Source: Trissonchulus latispiculum
Lineage: Eukaryota; Nematoda; Enoplea; Enoplida; Ironidae
NCBI GenBank assembly: GCA_030248195.1
Contig: JASAND010000874.1
Span: forward strand, 1-64,000
Direction: 5' to 3'
Length of the DNA stretch: 64,000 bases
Below are positions 9,301-24,300 of the stretch, piece by piece (position 1 is the first letter of the stretch; each line of letters opens with the position of its first letter). The position numbers and the translations under genes were made by a program. The notes below the pieces were generated by a model, which worked only from the letters and a program-made list of their open reading frames with translations, did not search any database and was not told the origin of the DNA.

Positions 9301-12300
9301 CCGCGTGAAAAAATTATGTCAACTTTAAATTTCAAAAATTCTCAAAAAATTTTAATTTCAAAAAATTTGAGTTTTTTCAAAAAATTTGATTTTTTCCATT
9401 TCTGGAGTACTATTGCCCAAAAAGGCGATACATACAGAAGTCTAGTATTTTTCTGCAGATGGGGGCACATGTGCCAAATCATATTGACAAATGGCAACCT
9501 TGAAGCTAGCGTCTTGCAGCCAGCAGAGATTTTTAATTAATTATGTTGGTAGTTGTGAAAAAGTGGGGAGGGGGTCGGACACATAAACGCGAATGCTGGA
9601 AGGGAGCTAAGATCTCAGTACCCGATATTTTTTGACCACACCCATGCTCTATATCTTCGCCAAAAGGTTGGCCAAACGGACAAAGTCGGGGAAAACCTTT
9701 AGTAGCCCCCCTCCCTTAAGTGGAGGGGCGGTGAGTTTGCAGGGTACTTTACGCTTGGGTAAGTCCAATCATGGAAATTCTTTGTCGGTTTAATAAATTA
9801 TCTGGTATCTTTCATAATTCGTGTTTAAAGTTGTTAAAGTTGCTTGGAGCGTTTTGAAATGAGTTTCTTGAATTTTGCTCATTATTTCAGGATGATTTTC
9901 CCTTAGGATGATTTGACAGGCGCTTTTGGTTATTATTTCAACGGGACTTGGAAATACAAATAAAATACAAATTAAGCTAACTATGTTAGCTTGAATATCT
10001 GTGTAAAATAGTCTCCGTTGCAATCAGGATGACTACCTGTAGAATTCATTGTGGAAATACTTGAGCCTGTATACAATTGTCGTCCTCAGGATGAGATCTC
10101 TATGTATGCTGGCTGAATAGCTCGTGGAAAGAAGTGGGGGCTGTGGAGTCCACTGATTGTCACACTTTTGGTCTCGTCTGCCTTTCTGCTCTCCACTCCC
10201 ATACACTTGGTTGTTTGTCCACCTGGTGATGAGAGGATGAACGTGTACCTGGAATCGCTGGTCACGGCTTTGGCTTGAAGTCCTGCGAAAGAGCCATACT
10301 GGTCCCCATGTTCACTTTCTCTAGCTGCAACTACTTGTGTGGAGATTTGCCACTGCTCCTGCTCCTCTGTTATCTACTATGTTATACGTATCTGGCTTTC
10401 CTTCCCTCCTTCATCTATAGCTCAGTTTTCTTCATCTTTTTGCAATTTTGTTGTTCTCACTTCCTGTTTGGTAAGTATGTATGATTGAAGATATACAATT
10501 GGTTAATGGTTAGCAAGGAAGATCATAGTTTTGTTTGTGGTGCAGTGTATCTATTTTAATTCTGTTTGTTGATCAAGCTCGTGCTATCTGTAGGACCACT
10601 TTTCAGAGGGAGGTAATTAAAATTCAGAGAAATTCGTCTTTATGTCTTAGACGTTATCAGTTAACATATTAACAACTCGGTTAAGGTGGTGATTCCTTTT
10701 GGGCACATATTGTTGGTTGACGGTTCAAATCAAGATGAAATTTGATGAAACTTTCCAAAATAAGTTCTTTTAGCGTTCTAACACCCTCCGCGCAATCCCG
10801 CTTCAAAAATTCGACTTTTCCGCTCAGGGTTGTTTTTTCCGATTTTTGACAGTTAGACAGTTGCTGCGCAGCTACGATTATATTCATTCGAAAGATCTTG
10901 TTGAGCTATACATTTTTGCTTTTTGATGCGCCTTTCTAGCTTTCGGTTGCGCTTACATTTTAGCTACTTTCTTTATAACGAAGAGCCGTTTCATAATAAT
11001 TAAAAAAGGGTCCCCAGGTATTTGATAGTGGAATCGAATGCTGTGGCCGATGCATCATGAAAAAATTGACTTTAGTCTGCAAAAAATCTGGAAAAATAAA
11101 TTACTTTGAAAATGCAGTAAAATAATTTCCGAGAACTAAAATTAGTTTCGTTGTATTCATTAGGAAGAGCAAATGTTAACCTGCATTTTGATATAAAAAT
11201 GACTTCTTAACTCCAAGGAATGAATGAGCAATAAGAATTCAAAGTTGATGTCTCCAAAAGGAATCACAACCTTAAGTCAGTATCCGCCAAGAACGATTTT
11301 GGAGGTCAAAAATGGTCATTTTCGAGGAAATCAGTTTTTTCAAAATTTCTACTAATTGTACAGACAATTTTGGTTTATTGATTCTCATTCGATAGATACT
11401 CTAATTGCACATTTTATCGATGCTTATTATTTGGAATTGTTTTAAGTTAGAGATTTTGCAGAAAAACTATTTTTTGGCAAAATTGTGATTGTTATGTGAA
11501 CATCGATTTCTCAAAAACTACTCAATGGATTCGCGTGATTTTTGGTAGAATGAAAATTCGCTCTATACTTAAGTTCTTCTGCAGTTTTGAGAAATCGATG
11601 TTCAAAAGTTTTTGGTCTATATTTAGCCTTTATTTCAGAAAATTTCTGGTATTTTTGGTAATTTTGTTATTTTCGTAAGCTCATGTGAATGTACTGATTA
11701 TAAGCTTTAAAATGGTGTATAAAGCTCTTTAAAACTCCAAAAATTGCGAAAGTTATGCCGTTTCAAAGAATCAACACAAAAGCACTGCACAAAAGGATAC
11801 CAGCACCTTAAGTAATAAGTGTATTGGGGTTAACTGAGCAGGGTAAGAACCATGGGAGGGAATTAGACCAATTGAAATCCTTCCTTTTTTCTGGTTTGAT
11901 TTTCCTAAATTTGGTTTTCATTTTACTTCAATTGCTTTGCATTTTCATTTTAGATAGTCTTTTCAGTGTGCTGTGCGTGCACTTCCTGAGACAGACAATT
12001 CTGCACCTTTTCTAATAAGTTTCGACGTCTTCTTCATGCAACGTTGTTGTCTTTGAAATATTCTCATTATTATGGAAAATGAAAGAGACTTGGATTGGAA
12101 AATTGGAGAGAAGCTTTGTGGGAGTGGAGACCGGATGTCTGGTTAGCCAAGGGGATTGTGGGGAGCGTGGAGGAGTGGACCTTGCATAATCAGTATGGAT
12201 ACTTTGATTTAATGGAGCGGGTAACATTGCACTCTGGGTGCTTCGAGCTCAATTTATCATGTATTCATACCTACGTACACTTGGATAGCTGGGATTTGGA

Positions 12301-15300
12301 AACTTGGCTGGAATGCATGGAAATTGGTGTCTGAGCACTGCAGCACTACATGGTGGCGGTTTTCACATATTGACGAATGCCCACGTATCATTACTTTATT
12401 CCAGTGTGCAATCATATCAACACCAGATTGCCGAAATGAACCTATACAGAATTAGGGCATTTTTAGAGATTTATATATTCCGGGGAGGGATACAAAGCCA
12501 AAACAGTGAGCATTTTTAGTGGAGACTCAAAAATCTTGCTGATTTAGGCTAGAAATGGAACTAGGAACGTTAGGAAAGCTACGAACTCGGAAAGATTCTC
12601 GAAATAATTGAACCGGCCTAGCCTGTTTTGGGCACGCGGTTATTCTCTGAGGATTTCGGGAAAGGGAATCCTTCGGAGATCTCCCGTCCTCCCCTGTAAA
12701 AATACTCTGCGAGTATACCTATAGTTCTGTCTGACATTTCAATACAAATCTTGGTTTTTTCCTGCTTCACACCTGATCTGTATCTGCTAATGTATGTTAC
12801 TGGAACCATGGTCTAATGCTGGCATTTTTTAGGGTTTTGGAAATGGGGAAGTGGAGGGGGGGCGAACCAAAGGTAAAATATACCTAAATTTTTAGCGAAA
12901 AATTAGCATTTTTAAGGTAAAAACGCAAAAAATTGCTGTTTTTAAGCTTAAATGAGCTTATAAGTCCATAAATTAGCTAAAAATTGAGAACATTTTTGAA
13001 AATTTGACCTCAAAAACCTAGTTGTTTGACACCTTTGGGCGATCCCCAAGAAAGTGGGCGGGGCCTGCCGGAAAGTGGGGGGGGCTCCGAAAAGTGGCTC
13101 CCCACTAAAAAATGCCAGTAATCTGGTAGGAGTCCTTGTGGCGAACATCCTTCTTACGTCACCACACCACGCATTAAGGCCATCAACGCGTCTCTCAGAC
13201 TCAGTCAAAAAATCAGTTTGAACCATCGTCATCAATTTATGTATCTAGGAGCAAGCTTCCAGTTACAACAAATTTGTTAACGTGTTTGAAACGCAAAATT
13301 TATAGGTGAGCATTTTCGCCATGATAGGAGTAAGTGTAACAACAAAGGTAAACATGACAACGGGCACAAAACTGATTTAAACCTAGGTACGTAGGATTCA
13401 TGGTATTGCTATACACTTTTCTTTGTGACAGCTCCTTCATTTAATTTGGTCTAAATTTATTTGAAGAAAGATGTTGGCCCATTTTCTGCCCAAGCTGTCT
13501 TTTTGATGCGTTCCCCTCTCCCCCCCCCAGGGGCGATCATGGCTGGGTTGTTGAAGGGATTGGGGTTGGGGGGGGGCCCCCCCAAGGGCGAGGGGCAGGG
13601 GGGGGGGGGGCGAATGATCGGAAGAGAAGCATATAAAAAACACCGCTATTCTCCGCGGGCGCGGGGTGGGAGGTTTATATTTTTATCTTCCACGAGTAGG
13701 GGTGGTGTGGGGAAAAAAAGGGAATAATTATGTCCGGCGCGGGGGAAGTTGAAGGTTTGAGGCCTTCTGAGCGAATTTTTGAGGGCAATTTTGGAAAGGG
13801 GGGGGGGTTACCCCCCACTCATGGGGAAAATTTGATGTGTCCTTGCTATCAGTTTGAGGGCGCGCCTCGAATCGAGTCCCCCCAGCTCCGTCTGAGTTCC
13901 GCACATCCACTGGCCAGCTCTGGAAATGGAAGAACCCGATTTCTCCGGACATAATGTGAGTCCCCTGACCTAGTCACCAGTATCCAAGGGTTTTCGTCCT
14001 CTGCTCACTCAGGATTTGCTGGGGTTAAAGACATTCCATCATGATAGTAAATTGCAACAGTTAGCAGTCCGGTAAGGCATGAGACGTCCGAGTCTGGAAG
14101 GTGACTCACATCGCTAAGGCCCCATCTGCATTGTTTCGTTGGCGTCGATTGTGCATAGGCGATGGGTAATTAGGGAGTTGACTGTAAATGATGGCAAAGT
14201 TCGTGTATTGACTGGTTGCCTGGAGCTACCCTCTAACGTTTGTGTCGATCTTGTTAGTAGTCAGCAGCCAAGAGTCGCATTTTTACCTTCCCTTTGGGTG
14301 CTAGTGGAGCTTTGTGTTAAATTTTCACTGATATTACTTGATCACTGTAATATGTGTAGCCCAGTTTGGTTTTGAAGAAACTAGAGCAGCCTTAGTTTTT
14401 CATGGAGAAGATTTATAAGAGCCTATGTCCTATGCCTTTCTGTATGCTTACTACTGAATAGTTGTATGGGTATATCATCCCACAAAGGCGTGTATGTGCG
14501 TGCGCGTTATTCTTCAGTTAATAAAGTACTACTGCATAGAACTAGTGAAGGACTTGGAGCGACCCTACTACACATATGCACAGTTTGGATAGGACGGAAT
14601 TAACTATCTGCTAGTTCTCCTGTGCACAACAGTTTACATCAATAATACAAACTTCATGCACTCTTGTGCCCGTTTCTGGTGGTGTGGTCTAGAAGTGGTT
14701 CAGTGTATAATTAATCCCTTTGGTGGCCATTACTAATTGACCTTTCTCTTTATCAGAACTATATATAAGGTAAGATTCAAATATTATCATAACTTTGATC
14801 TGAATAAAGTCATAAACGTTTTCCCGAATAAGCTTTTCTTTGCTGTTAAAAACCTGTGTACGGAATAATGCTTTTTGTTTTGAGTTTTGATACAGCCAGC
14901 TCAAAGTCTTTGTCCTGATAAGAACTGTTTCTAGTTGATTTCTATTTTCATGGAGATTAAATTTCCTTGCATATGAAGAACTGTTGTTGGTCTCAACTTC
15001 CATTCAATTAATCTAAAACCTTACTTCTGTATGATATATACGTATGGTTATACCAGTCGATAGCAACTGTGTCTGTTAGAAGGGATGGATATAAGAAGAA
15101 CTGCTCTGTACTTAGCTAGGCAGCAGATTGATGCCTTTAGACCTACCTAGACACAGAGCAGATATGTATAAATTTCAGAACCAAGCTTTATGTTACATAG
15201 AAAGCACTAACGAAGGACACATGGTCTGGGGTGCCGTCAGGTTTCCAATACAGGAGAGAATGACACACTGGATTTTCCATGAAAGAGAATGTCAAGGAGA

Positions 15301-18300
15301 GATTGGAAATGCGAAAATGTTGGGGAGATTTCTTGAAAATCAGCTCTATATATAAATTTTCCTCAATTTCCTCAATTGATGGCAATAACGTGGAAGAATG
15401 ATATGTGTGACAGCTAATCTAAGGTCGGGATGCGATTCTATGGGAAGGACGCCTGTCGTGACGACGTTTCACCTGTAAAATATAACCAAGTGGAGTCGTA
15501 ATGTTAATGTAGACGAATTCCCTTTTTTAAACACAATGCTAATGTTCACCACTGCCTATTCATGACCACTTAGTGCTGTTTGGGTAAAAGTTATCTGTCA
15601 CTAAACCAGTTTTTTAATATTAGTTTTCATAGTAAGAAATGTATATACATCGTGTATATAATGTGTATATATGTATATATACGCTTTCATTTATTTCCCG
15701 TGAATTTTGCCAAGAATATATACAACGGGAGAAAACAGCGAGATAACTTTTCATTTAGTGGGGAGGGCCGTCTGTCAGTAAGCGATTCCTGTTTCGTGGA
15801 TAAATATTCAAAAAAATGGCTGATCTGGGCTTATTCTAGGGAATTTTTCTTGGGGGGCCCACGGAGGCATTTTCTTTCTTCAAGCCCCATTTCGTGGGGG
15901 GGTCAAACTTTTTCAATTTTTTTCTACAAACATGCTAAAAATTGCGCTATTTTTATAGTATATAATCGCCAAAAAAGTTAGTTTTTAGTGCAAAAATAAG
16001 CGGATTTAGTGTTAAAATAGGCAAACATCGAGTAAAGATCTCTGACGAAGCCGAAAAATGTTTGAACATTTGGCCTTCTGAGCGATTTTTTCTGGGCAAA
16101 GGTTTGTACCAACAGGTGCACCCACGTTTTGGGGGGGGGAAAGGTCGTTTATGGGGATGGGCCGCCACCCCCCCCCCCACCTGCCACAGTAGAATGAGCC
16201 CAGCCTATCTGTTCCTAGCTAAAATCTTCTGTAAATTCGGAATTCGGGTTCAATTTAGCATAGTGGTGTCTTTCTATCCTGCTGTGTGTGTGTATTTCAG
16301 GAGGCGGCGGTGGGTACAGTGGTCGTCCGTACGGTCGTGGCGGCGGCGGGTCGTCTTTCCGTGGTGGTCGGACGGTCTCCGTATCCTCCTCCGGGTTCAT
16401 CCCGCGTCCCGGCCCCGGCGGCGTCTATGGCCACCAGACACGCTACTACGACCCTGTTCAGAAGCTCCGTCAGCGGGCCCGCGCCCCCTCCGTCATGGGG
16501 GACAGAGTCATGATCCGGTCTCGCGGGGCCACCCAGCGGGGCTACTCCCGATCCCGCAGTCGCGGGTCCTCCTATTCCGGATCCAGATCAAGGTAACCAC
16601 CCCCAGCCCAGCCCACCACAAGTTACGACAACTACTGGTTGGCTAATTCAATCTTAGCAGTTTTACAGCTTTGGATTACAGAAACATGAGCAAAGCTATT
16701 TTATTTTAGTGACTGAGAAGCTTTATAATACGTACGCAGTGTTTCCTGTTGGGTGGAAGTGAACAGGGAATCTGTTACCTAAGAAGGTCTCGTGCAATAT
16801 CAGAACTCTGTTTTTATAATTATGGCTTGATACCGTGGAGGCCTATTGCATTCCACTGTGGCTAGCCTGCGTATTTGCAAGCTTGAGTATATGTGTATGG
16901 CCATGGCTGAAAGTACGGCAAGTTTTGTCGTATGCGCATATCCGTGAGGATGTCTTTGCACGTAGCACGATTGGATCCCAATGGCCAGTAAGCATTGTGT
17001 CAAGTGAGCAAATTAGAGACATTTTACTCTGCTTATTTTAACCTTAGTTATTGCATTTAATATAGCCTTTTCAAGACCTTTCATCTTGATTGAAAATTGT
17101 GCTAGTTTATTGCTTTTTAGTTCTCGAAGTCGCGGGGATCAGGACTATCGTAAATCCCGGAGTCGGAGTCGGAATCTGGAGCGCGTCTTCAGTCGCTCTA
17201 GGAGTCCCAGTTTCTCTAGAGATCATAGAGTAATACTTTCTTGTGTATTTTGTTTAGCTTCGTCCCTCCCTATCAGCGACATCGCCCATATTCGCTCCCC
17301 TCCAAAAACAATTGCTCAGGATGTTTTTGATTCCCAGAACAAGACAAAGTGATTTAATCTGGTTTAGATTGCCGTTCTGTTGTCTTAGAGCCTTTTCAGT
17401 AAAGGGTAGAGTAGAGCAGACAGTTAAGAATAACCGTTTCAACTCGCTTTAACTCCACTCATGCTTGAGTTTTCCTGTTTTAATTCTCTCATGAAAAGGA
17501 TCCAGTTAATTTTAACTCTACTCTACCCTTTCTTGAAAAGGCCCTTAGAGATTTTGGAAAGCTGAAGGTTTCTAATGAGACATGCTATTGTTAGAATTTA
17601 ACAGTTAGTGTAAGACTTTTTGACATTGCAAAATTTGTCTATCCCCAGTTTGGGTTTGACTTTGGACTTTCTGTTTGGAGGCCTGCTGATTACATACGAA
17701 AAGAATTCATTATTCTGTAGATGCATGTGTGACTGTCCAGGTATTCCATTGTCAAGACGAAGCTACAGTCTGTAGTCTTGGCTTTCCCAAGCCCTGGTAT
17801 ATCGTGTGCGGCAACTGAATTTGACATCGTGAAATGTGCTGTTGTGATAATATCTGTTTTGCGTTGTAAGCAGTTGCCACAAGTTGATTCAAGTGGATCC
17901 GTCAGTTTTAGGATTTAAAAGCAAGGAGCAAGAAGTCCAGGATTCAAAATGAGCCAAAATTTCTGAGAAAAGCTAGGATTTTGTGCTCCATGAAAAGATG
18001 TCTCTTGTTAAGTTTAAGATGGACACACAAGTCCATATTACGTCGCTAAACCTTGAGTAAGCACAGTAGATTTGGTGGAGGAGTTACGTTTCTCAGTGGT
18101 TCAAAGAGGGGCACAACGTCTTTTGAACTTCCACGCCCTATCTCAAATGTGCATTGTGGTCTAATCACAAGTAAACCCGGATACACTTTTAAAAAGAGTC
18201 CTGTAGAAATGACAGGAATTTTTGTAGTTTATACAGCAGTGCTCCTGTGTGGTCAGTCACTAGCAGAGCTTGTTGTATTTTCCGTAAAAGTTGCTTTTGT

Positions 18301-21300
18301 AACAGAACATTTGCGAAAACATTCGAAAAAGGCCACTTTTCTATGCAACTTTAGCGAAAACTGGTAAACAAGCATCTACTTGTGCTTGATCATCACGAGT
18401 GGCCTCCGACTAGGCAGTGCATCAAACACATTGCGCTTATAATTTCTTAAAGTGTACACCAGATGTAGATGGGCTAGGTTTTGACGTGTCTCTATGTTGG
18501 TGTGTTCACGACATTGTTGTGTTGTTGTGTGTGTGTTTCAGTCTCGCTCTCCCTCCTTTCGCCACGAGCATGCAGCTGTCTCTGGAGGGGGGAGCGATCG
18601 AGAGAGGGGCTCCGCCGAGTCCAAGACGGCCCAGCGGTCCCGGTCTCGGTCCGATCGTCGCTCCTCGCTCGGGGAGGACGGGTCCCTCTCTCCCTCCAAG
18701 AGTCGCTCCTTCCAGACGACGACGGCCGCCGGGAAAGGGCTCTCCCAGACCAGGAACCGATCCAGAGACGGCCCTCATCGACGTCGCGCCGGGGAGAGTC
18801 CAGGTGGGCGCTCCTACAACTCCCTGGATGAGGATATACCCCCTCCGCCCCCGCCCGGGCCAGAGGAAGAGGGTCAGGCTGGGTCCCCGCTCCTCCTCTC
18901 GGGGAAGAGTCGGTCTTCCCCCTCCAAGAAGTCCTCCTCCAAGAAGTCCTCTCTCCCTGGGAAGTCCTCCTCCTCCTCCGGGAACCCGCTCACGAGTCCT
19001 CCGCCGCCCAATCCGGAGGAGATCCCGCTCCCCCCGCCCGCCGCCGCCAACGAGATCCCCTTGCCGGAGGACGAGCGCCCGCCCACCCCCAAGGGAGGAG
19101 GAGGAGGAGGAGGAGGTGGGGCTCACTGGGGGACGGGGGCGGAGGACGGGGCCAAGACGACAGGCTCTGCGTTCACGAGCTCCCGGAATCCCACCGGGAA
19201 GTCGGGAAGTGGCGGCGGCGGATCCCCCAAGAAGACGTCCTCGACCAACATTCTGGATCGGTACAAGAAGAGTCTTGTGATCCAGACCTCCAAGCGCTCC
19301 TTTGGCGGCACGAGAGAGAGCGGAGGCGCGGAGGAGGAGCCCGAGTCCGCGGCGGACATCGACGAGCGATTCTCCCACAATCCCCTCCCCGCCAAGAAGC
19401 GACGCTCCAGCTCTGAGCGAAGCGCCGGACCCAAGGTAGGACGCCGTCTCGTGAAATATTATCTCCTTGTGTATCCCAGTGTTTTTGTCTGGTTTCCCTT
19501 CATTTTCGTACACTGCTTTCTGCCTTTTGAGCCATACATTTTAAAGATATGAATTACTTAAATTTGCTTTAAAAGTTGAAATTGTTCCCCTGGACATCCG
19601 CCCTACAGCTTACAGAAAGCTTGCGAGTACAACACTCTTGTAGATTCAGTTTGTTTCTACGGTTGTCTTGACATCGGCAAAGTCTCGTACGACCACGTTT
19701 GCAGAACTTGTTACTAACCCAGAATCAGTAATCGTGCGTGTGCCCGTGTAAATTTTCTAGATTGAAGGGTGTACTATGTTTGTTTTGTTTGTTGTAGGAC
19801 CTGTCGGATGTGTTCGAGCGCGGGAGTGATTCCAAGGGAGGCCCGCCGTCCGGATTCAAGCAGGCCTTCCGCTCCCTGGGGACTCCTTCTCCGGGCTCCG
19901 GGTCCGTTCCTCCCGAGGGCCCGTCCTCTCGAGTCCCACCCTCTCTGGACCGCAAGGAGGGGGCCAGTCCAGTCAAGTCCGCTCGAGGCGCCGCTCTCAA
20001 CGGGACCACTTCGGAGGACCCGGAGGAGCTCATGATGCCCCCTCCCCGCTCCATACCGCCCACCCACTCTTCTGCTGTCGCACCCGCGTCCGCTCCGACT
20101 AGGTCTGGTGGCGCGCTCTCTGCTGAAATGGACGCCATTCAAAATTCCGCTATGGCGGATGCTGTGTTCGGTGCGTTCCTCCAAAATCCTTGAGCCTAAC
20201 TGACTTCTATCTGATTTTATCAGATGGAACAAACATCAGAGCAAACATTTTATCCGACCTATAGGTTAAACGAGCAAGAAGTTTTGCTTCTGACAATGTC
20301 ACAGTGTCCAGATAATTTGCTACTGTTGCTTCACTCATGCTTTTTTAAACATAAAGAAATAAATAATGAAAAACGCCTGCCTGCAGTCACTAAGGCCGTA
20401 GCCTTAGTCCGAACAGGAGAGAGCCAATGGGCGCGGTGCAAAAAAGCCAATGCTTTTTTAAATGAAGCTGCATGCGACGCGACTTGTCAATTTCGTTTGA
20501 TATAAGACACATTTCCCGTTTTCGTTTAAAACATTTTCCTGCAAGCGCTGAGTCAGTTAGCCGTTTACTTGCAAGAGTTTCGTTTCGACTGACATTTGGT
20601 TCGTGAACAATGTTTGTCTGATAAAGACAAACGAAAGGTTGATGGTGTAAACCTTCCCCTCAGTGTTTTTTTTTGCTCGAACACTTTTGCGCTCTTCTGC
20701 GCAATGCCCCAAAATTTTTTGCGCAATTTGCTAAAAAAGTGCGCATAGCAGGAAAAATGCTAAACTTTAGCATAAAATTCCTGTTTTACATTTATTAGTA
20801 ATTTATTAGTAATTGCACGACCTTTCTAATGTTCCGAGCTGTAAGATACCAGAACTTAATGCCGGAATAAATTTGCAAACTCACCTAAACTTTGCAACGA
20901 TGGGTCTGGGGCGCAGAAGCATCTCTGTTTTTAAATGTTTTTGAACTGTCAGGTTTTTGAACTGTCGGTGGGTAGAGAAAACACGGATGATAACAAACCT
21001 AGTTGTCACTGAACCTCCTGTTAAAGTTTTGTGAACTTCTCCAAAAACTAACAAACTAAAATTAAGATTTGGCAATCAGTTTTATATTTCATCACTTGAA
21101 TATGCAATGCGAGGTGCATATATATAAGCTAGATTAAATCATATGTACGTTAGGCCTTGGGTGCTTGTATGTTAATGCTAGCCTGTTTATTGAAAGTCGG
21201 GTAGCAACTTAGCGATAAACCAGTAGTAGGCAAGTAAGGACGGGGGTTTGGGGGCGGAGCCCCCATGGAAAAATTGGAGATTTTTTGTGAAATTGAGAGT

Positions 21301-24300
21301 CGGGAGCAATTTTTCTGAGCACTTTGAGCAACTAATTTCCAGTAATTTTTCTCTTCGTGTCGCTAGAAAAGGTGCACACGCGTGCGCACAAGCCCAAAAT
21401 TTTTTGCTCATTTCAGAAAAAAGTGTGTCATTGCGCACTTTTTTGAGCAAAAAAACACTGCTTCCCCTTACCCCTTTTACAATTAATGTATATGTTACGT
21501 GCAAATTGTGTTCCCGTGCAAATTGTTACAAATTACAATTTGCAATGTAAATAATTACAATTTGCACGATTTTCCCGTGCAAATTACAATTTGCACGGGA
21601 ACTTGCACGTAATATATATACACTGTAAATATAACTATTGCACGTAAGTATACAACGTAAGGGGTTATTTTAGTGGGGGGAGGAGGGGCGCCCCGGTTTT
21701 TGTGTCCTCCCACTGGAGCACCTCCGCAGCAACTCGAGCTGTCAAAGTGTATTCGCCCTATTTTAACGTCAACTATTTAAATTTTTTAGGTGAATCATTT
21801 CTGAGAATGCACCGCAGGAAACGACTTGTAATTTATTTGTACTGAGACATTCCTACACGGGACTAGGAATCTGATTTGATGGTGACTGTAGTGTTTTCCT
21901 TTTTCCTGTTTAGGTGTTGGCGAGAGCGTGGACGTGGAGAGAAAGGAGTCCGCCGGGAGTGGAGGGAAGAAGCACAAGAAGCACAAAAAGTCAAAGGAGA
22001 AGGAGTCCACTCTCACGTCTCCACCGCCGCCGCCGCCGCCGGGAGGAGGAGGAGGAGGGCCCCTGCTGAAGGAGCTGAGTGGGTCCACGAAGGAGCTCTC
22101 CTCGGAGCGGGAGCGACAGCGGCGCGTCTCCCGACTCCCGCCGGAGAAGCTGGAACGACTACAGGACAAGCGTAGCCAGATCGAACAGGTCAGCTCACAA
22201 CGTACACTGCCTAACCTCTTATATAGAACTTCACTATTGCACGGATTTGAGGCGCATTTTTCACTCATATGGCTTTAATCCTTTACGAAAATAGCTAAAA
22301 CTTACGATACAAACTTATGTCCGTGCTTTTAGCATTCTGGGACCTATTCTTAGGTGGCAAGATAAGAAATTTCTCATTTTAAACATTATTCTTTTGGTAG
22401 GCAGTTGAGACACTGGCTTGGTTGTTTTGGCTAGAAGGAGACTCAGAAATGGCACAAAAAAGACAAATCAGGCTATTCGTAACGGTTCATTTAGTATAAA
22501 AAACAAAGCAAAGGTAGGTGGTAAGAAACAATGTCTTACCATCAACCGAGACCGTTGTTTCGAAATCATACATGCTAAGACTGTCCGAAGCAGAATTGCT
22601 TGATCGACCAGTAGCCATATCCAAATCGAACGAAATATAAACTTTACAAAATTAAAAATAAAATATATAAATGAGCAATAAAACCAGAATAATGGGGTGA
22701 ATAAACTACAACATGAATGCGTGAACATAACATAAATTATATAAAAGTTAGTTCGTGACATTAACAGTGGCTGAAGTAAAAAAAAAAGGTAAAGGTGACC
22801 CCTGGAGAATATCTCCATCCCTGCTTCAGGGACAAGGGGTGCCGGTGCTCATCCCCGGATACACAGCCGTATAGCCAGGAGTGTCACCTCAAATGATGAC
22901 TACATCCGTGGAAGGGGGGCCGGCCCTTCAAGGCTTTAAGCCCTACACGGACTCCTGTTACCTTCCCACAATAGTGGTACCCATTTACCGACCAATTAAG
23001 GATGGATAGCTGGGTTGGCTAGAGCTCACGGCGAACCGATATGTGCTTAGTCCCTTGCTCAAGGGGATTTGTGAAAGCTTTGTGGCAGCGGGGATTCGAA
23101 CCTCGGACTATCGGATCCGAAGTCGAACGCCTTAACCACTCGGCCGGCACGGCACTCGCATGTATATAACCCAAGGATGAGTGCTCTATCCCCATGCGTC
23201 TCATCGCCCAGCCTCACCAGGTACGCACCTGGCATGGGGAAACTGGGCGGTTATATACTTTCCTTCAGTTAGTGATTTACATAAAAAAGGTCTTTAGGCT
23301 TCGTACACAGTATGATGTAACGTTTGCGTAAAATATACGTATACATATACATTTTTGTATTCTCTTTATATATATATATACGCATAATTTACTCATTTAA
23401 GAATGATCTAACATTCTTTATTTGTAAAGGGACGTCCATGATCAAGTTATCGAGAAAAGGGGAATTATTTTTCCAAAGTTTTATAATGTGATTCAATTCA
23501 TTTTTGAGTATTTTCTCTCTAACAACTTCTGAAATAGCAACTTAATTGATATCAAAAGACTTGACGAATAAGAGTTTAAGAAGGTCATTCGGTTTAGTTC
23601 ATTTTCAATAATTTTAATGCACATTTTATTAGAAAAATTAGAATTAGCATGTGGGAATTTTAGCGTATTAAAAGGAAAGAATTTGTTTTATCGAAGTTAG
23701 TTGTAACTAAGTTTTTATTTAAAATTTTTATATTTATATCTAGAACGTCAGCTAACCAGAGCAAGTCGTTCTGTTTTTTCAAAATAAGAGAATTTGGATA
23801 AATATATTTAATTAAGAATTCAAAAATTCCATTATCATTAAAAATAGTAAGATCGTCCATATATCTAAAAATAAGATTTCATTTTAAACATTATTCTTTT
23901 GGTAGGCAGTTGAGACACTGGCTTGGTTGTTTTGGCTAGAAGGAGACTCAGAAATGGCACAAAAAAGACAAATCTTTTCTTTTACAACTATCAGGCTATT
24001 CGTAACGGTTCATTTAGTATAAACCAAAAACTATTTCGGTCGTTCAAATGTTCGTATTTCTGAGGAATTCTGTTTGTTCAGAATACTCACTGTTCAAGAT
24101 AATGTTGATTTAGTTAATGCTGAAAGAATACATCATTCCAATGGAAATCTTACTCACGCCTATTAGTTTAAGCAAGAGTACATAATAGATAAGAGTATGA
24201 CAACAGGCAGGCTCTCTGTTATCAGAGCAAAAACTATGCTATGCGCGCTATCGGCTAACCCCCCCCACAAATTGACCCCCTCTCACACCGCCCCTATATG

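Noticed and set aside
18506..19513. 335-codon open frame on the minus strand
   Set aside because: It is antisense to the 894-nt GC-rich exon; the plus strand has matching splice phases on both sides and a coherent RS/Pro-rich protein.
23082..23150. Functional tRNA gene (minus strand)
   Set aside because: A and B boxes are present, but the acceptor and anticodon stems do not pair and the sequence continues into the SINE body, which recurs at 8565-8913.
23161..23262. Hammerhead ribozyme (plus strand GGGGAAACTGGGC)
   Set aside because: GAAAC is followed by a plausible stem, but the CUGAUGA core and a cleavable NUH site in the right order are missing.
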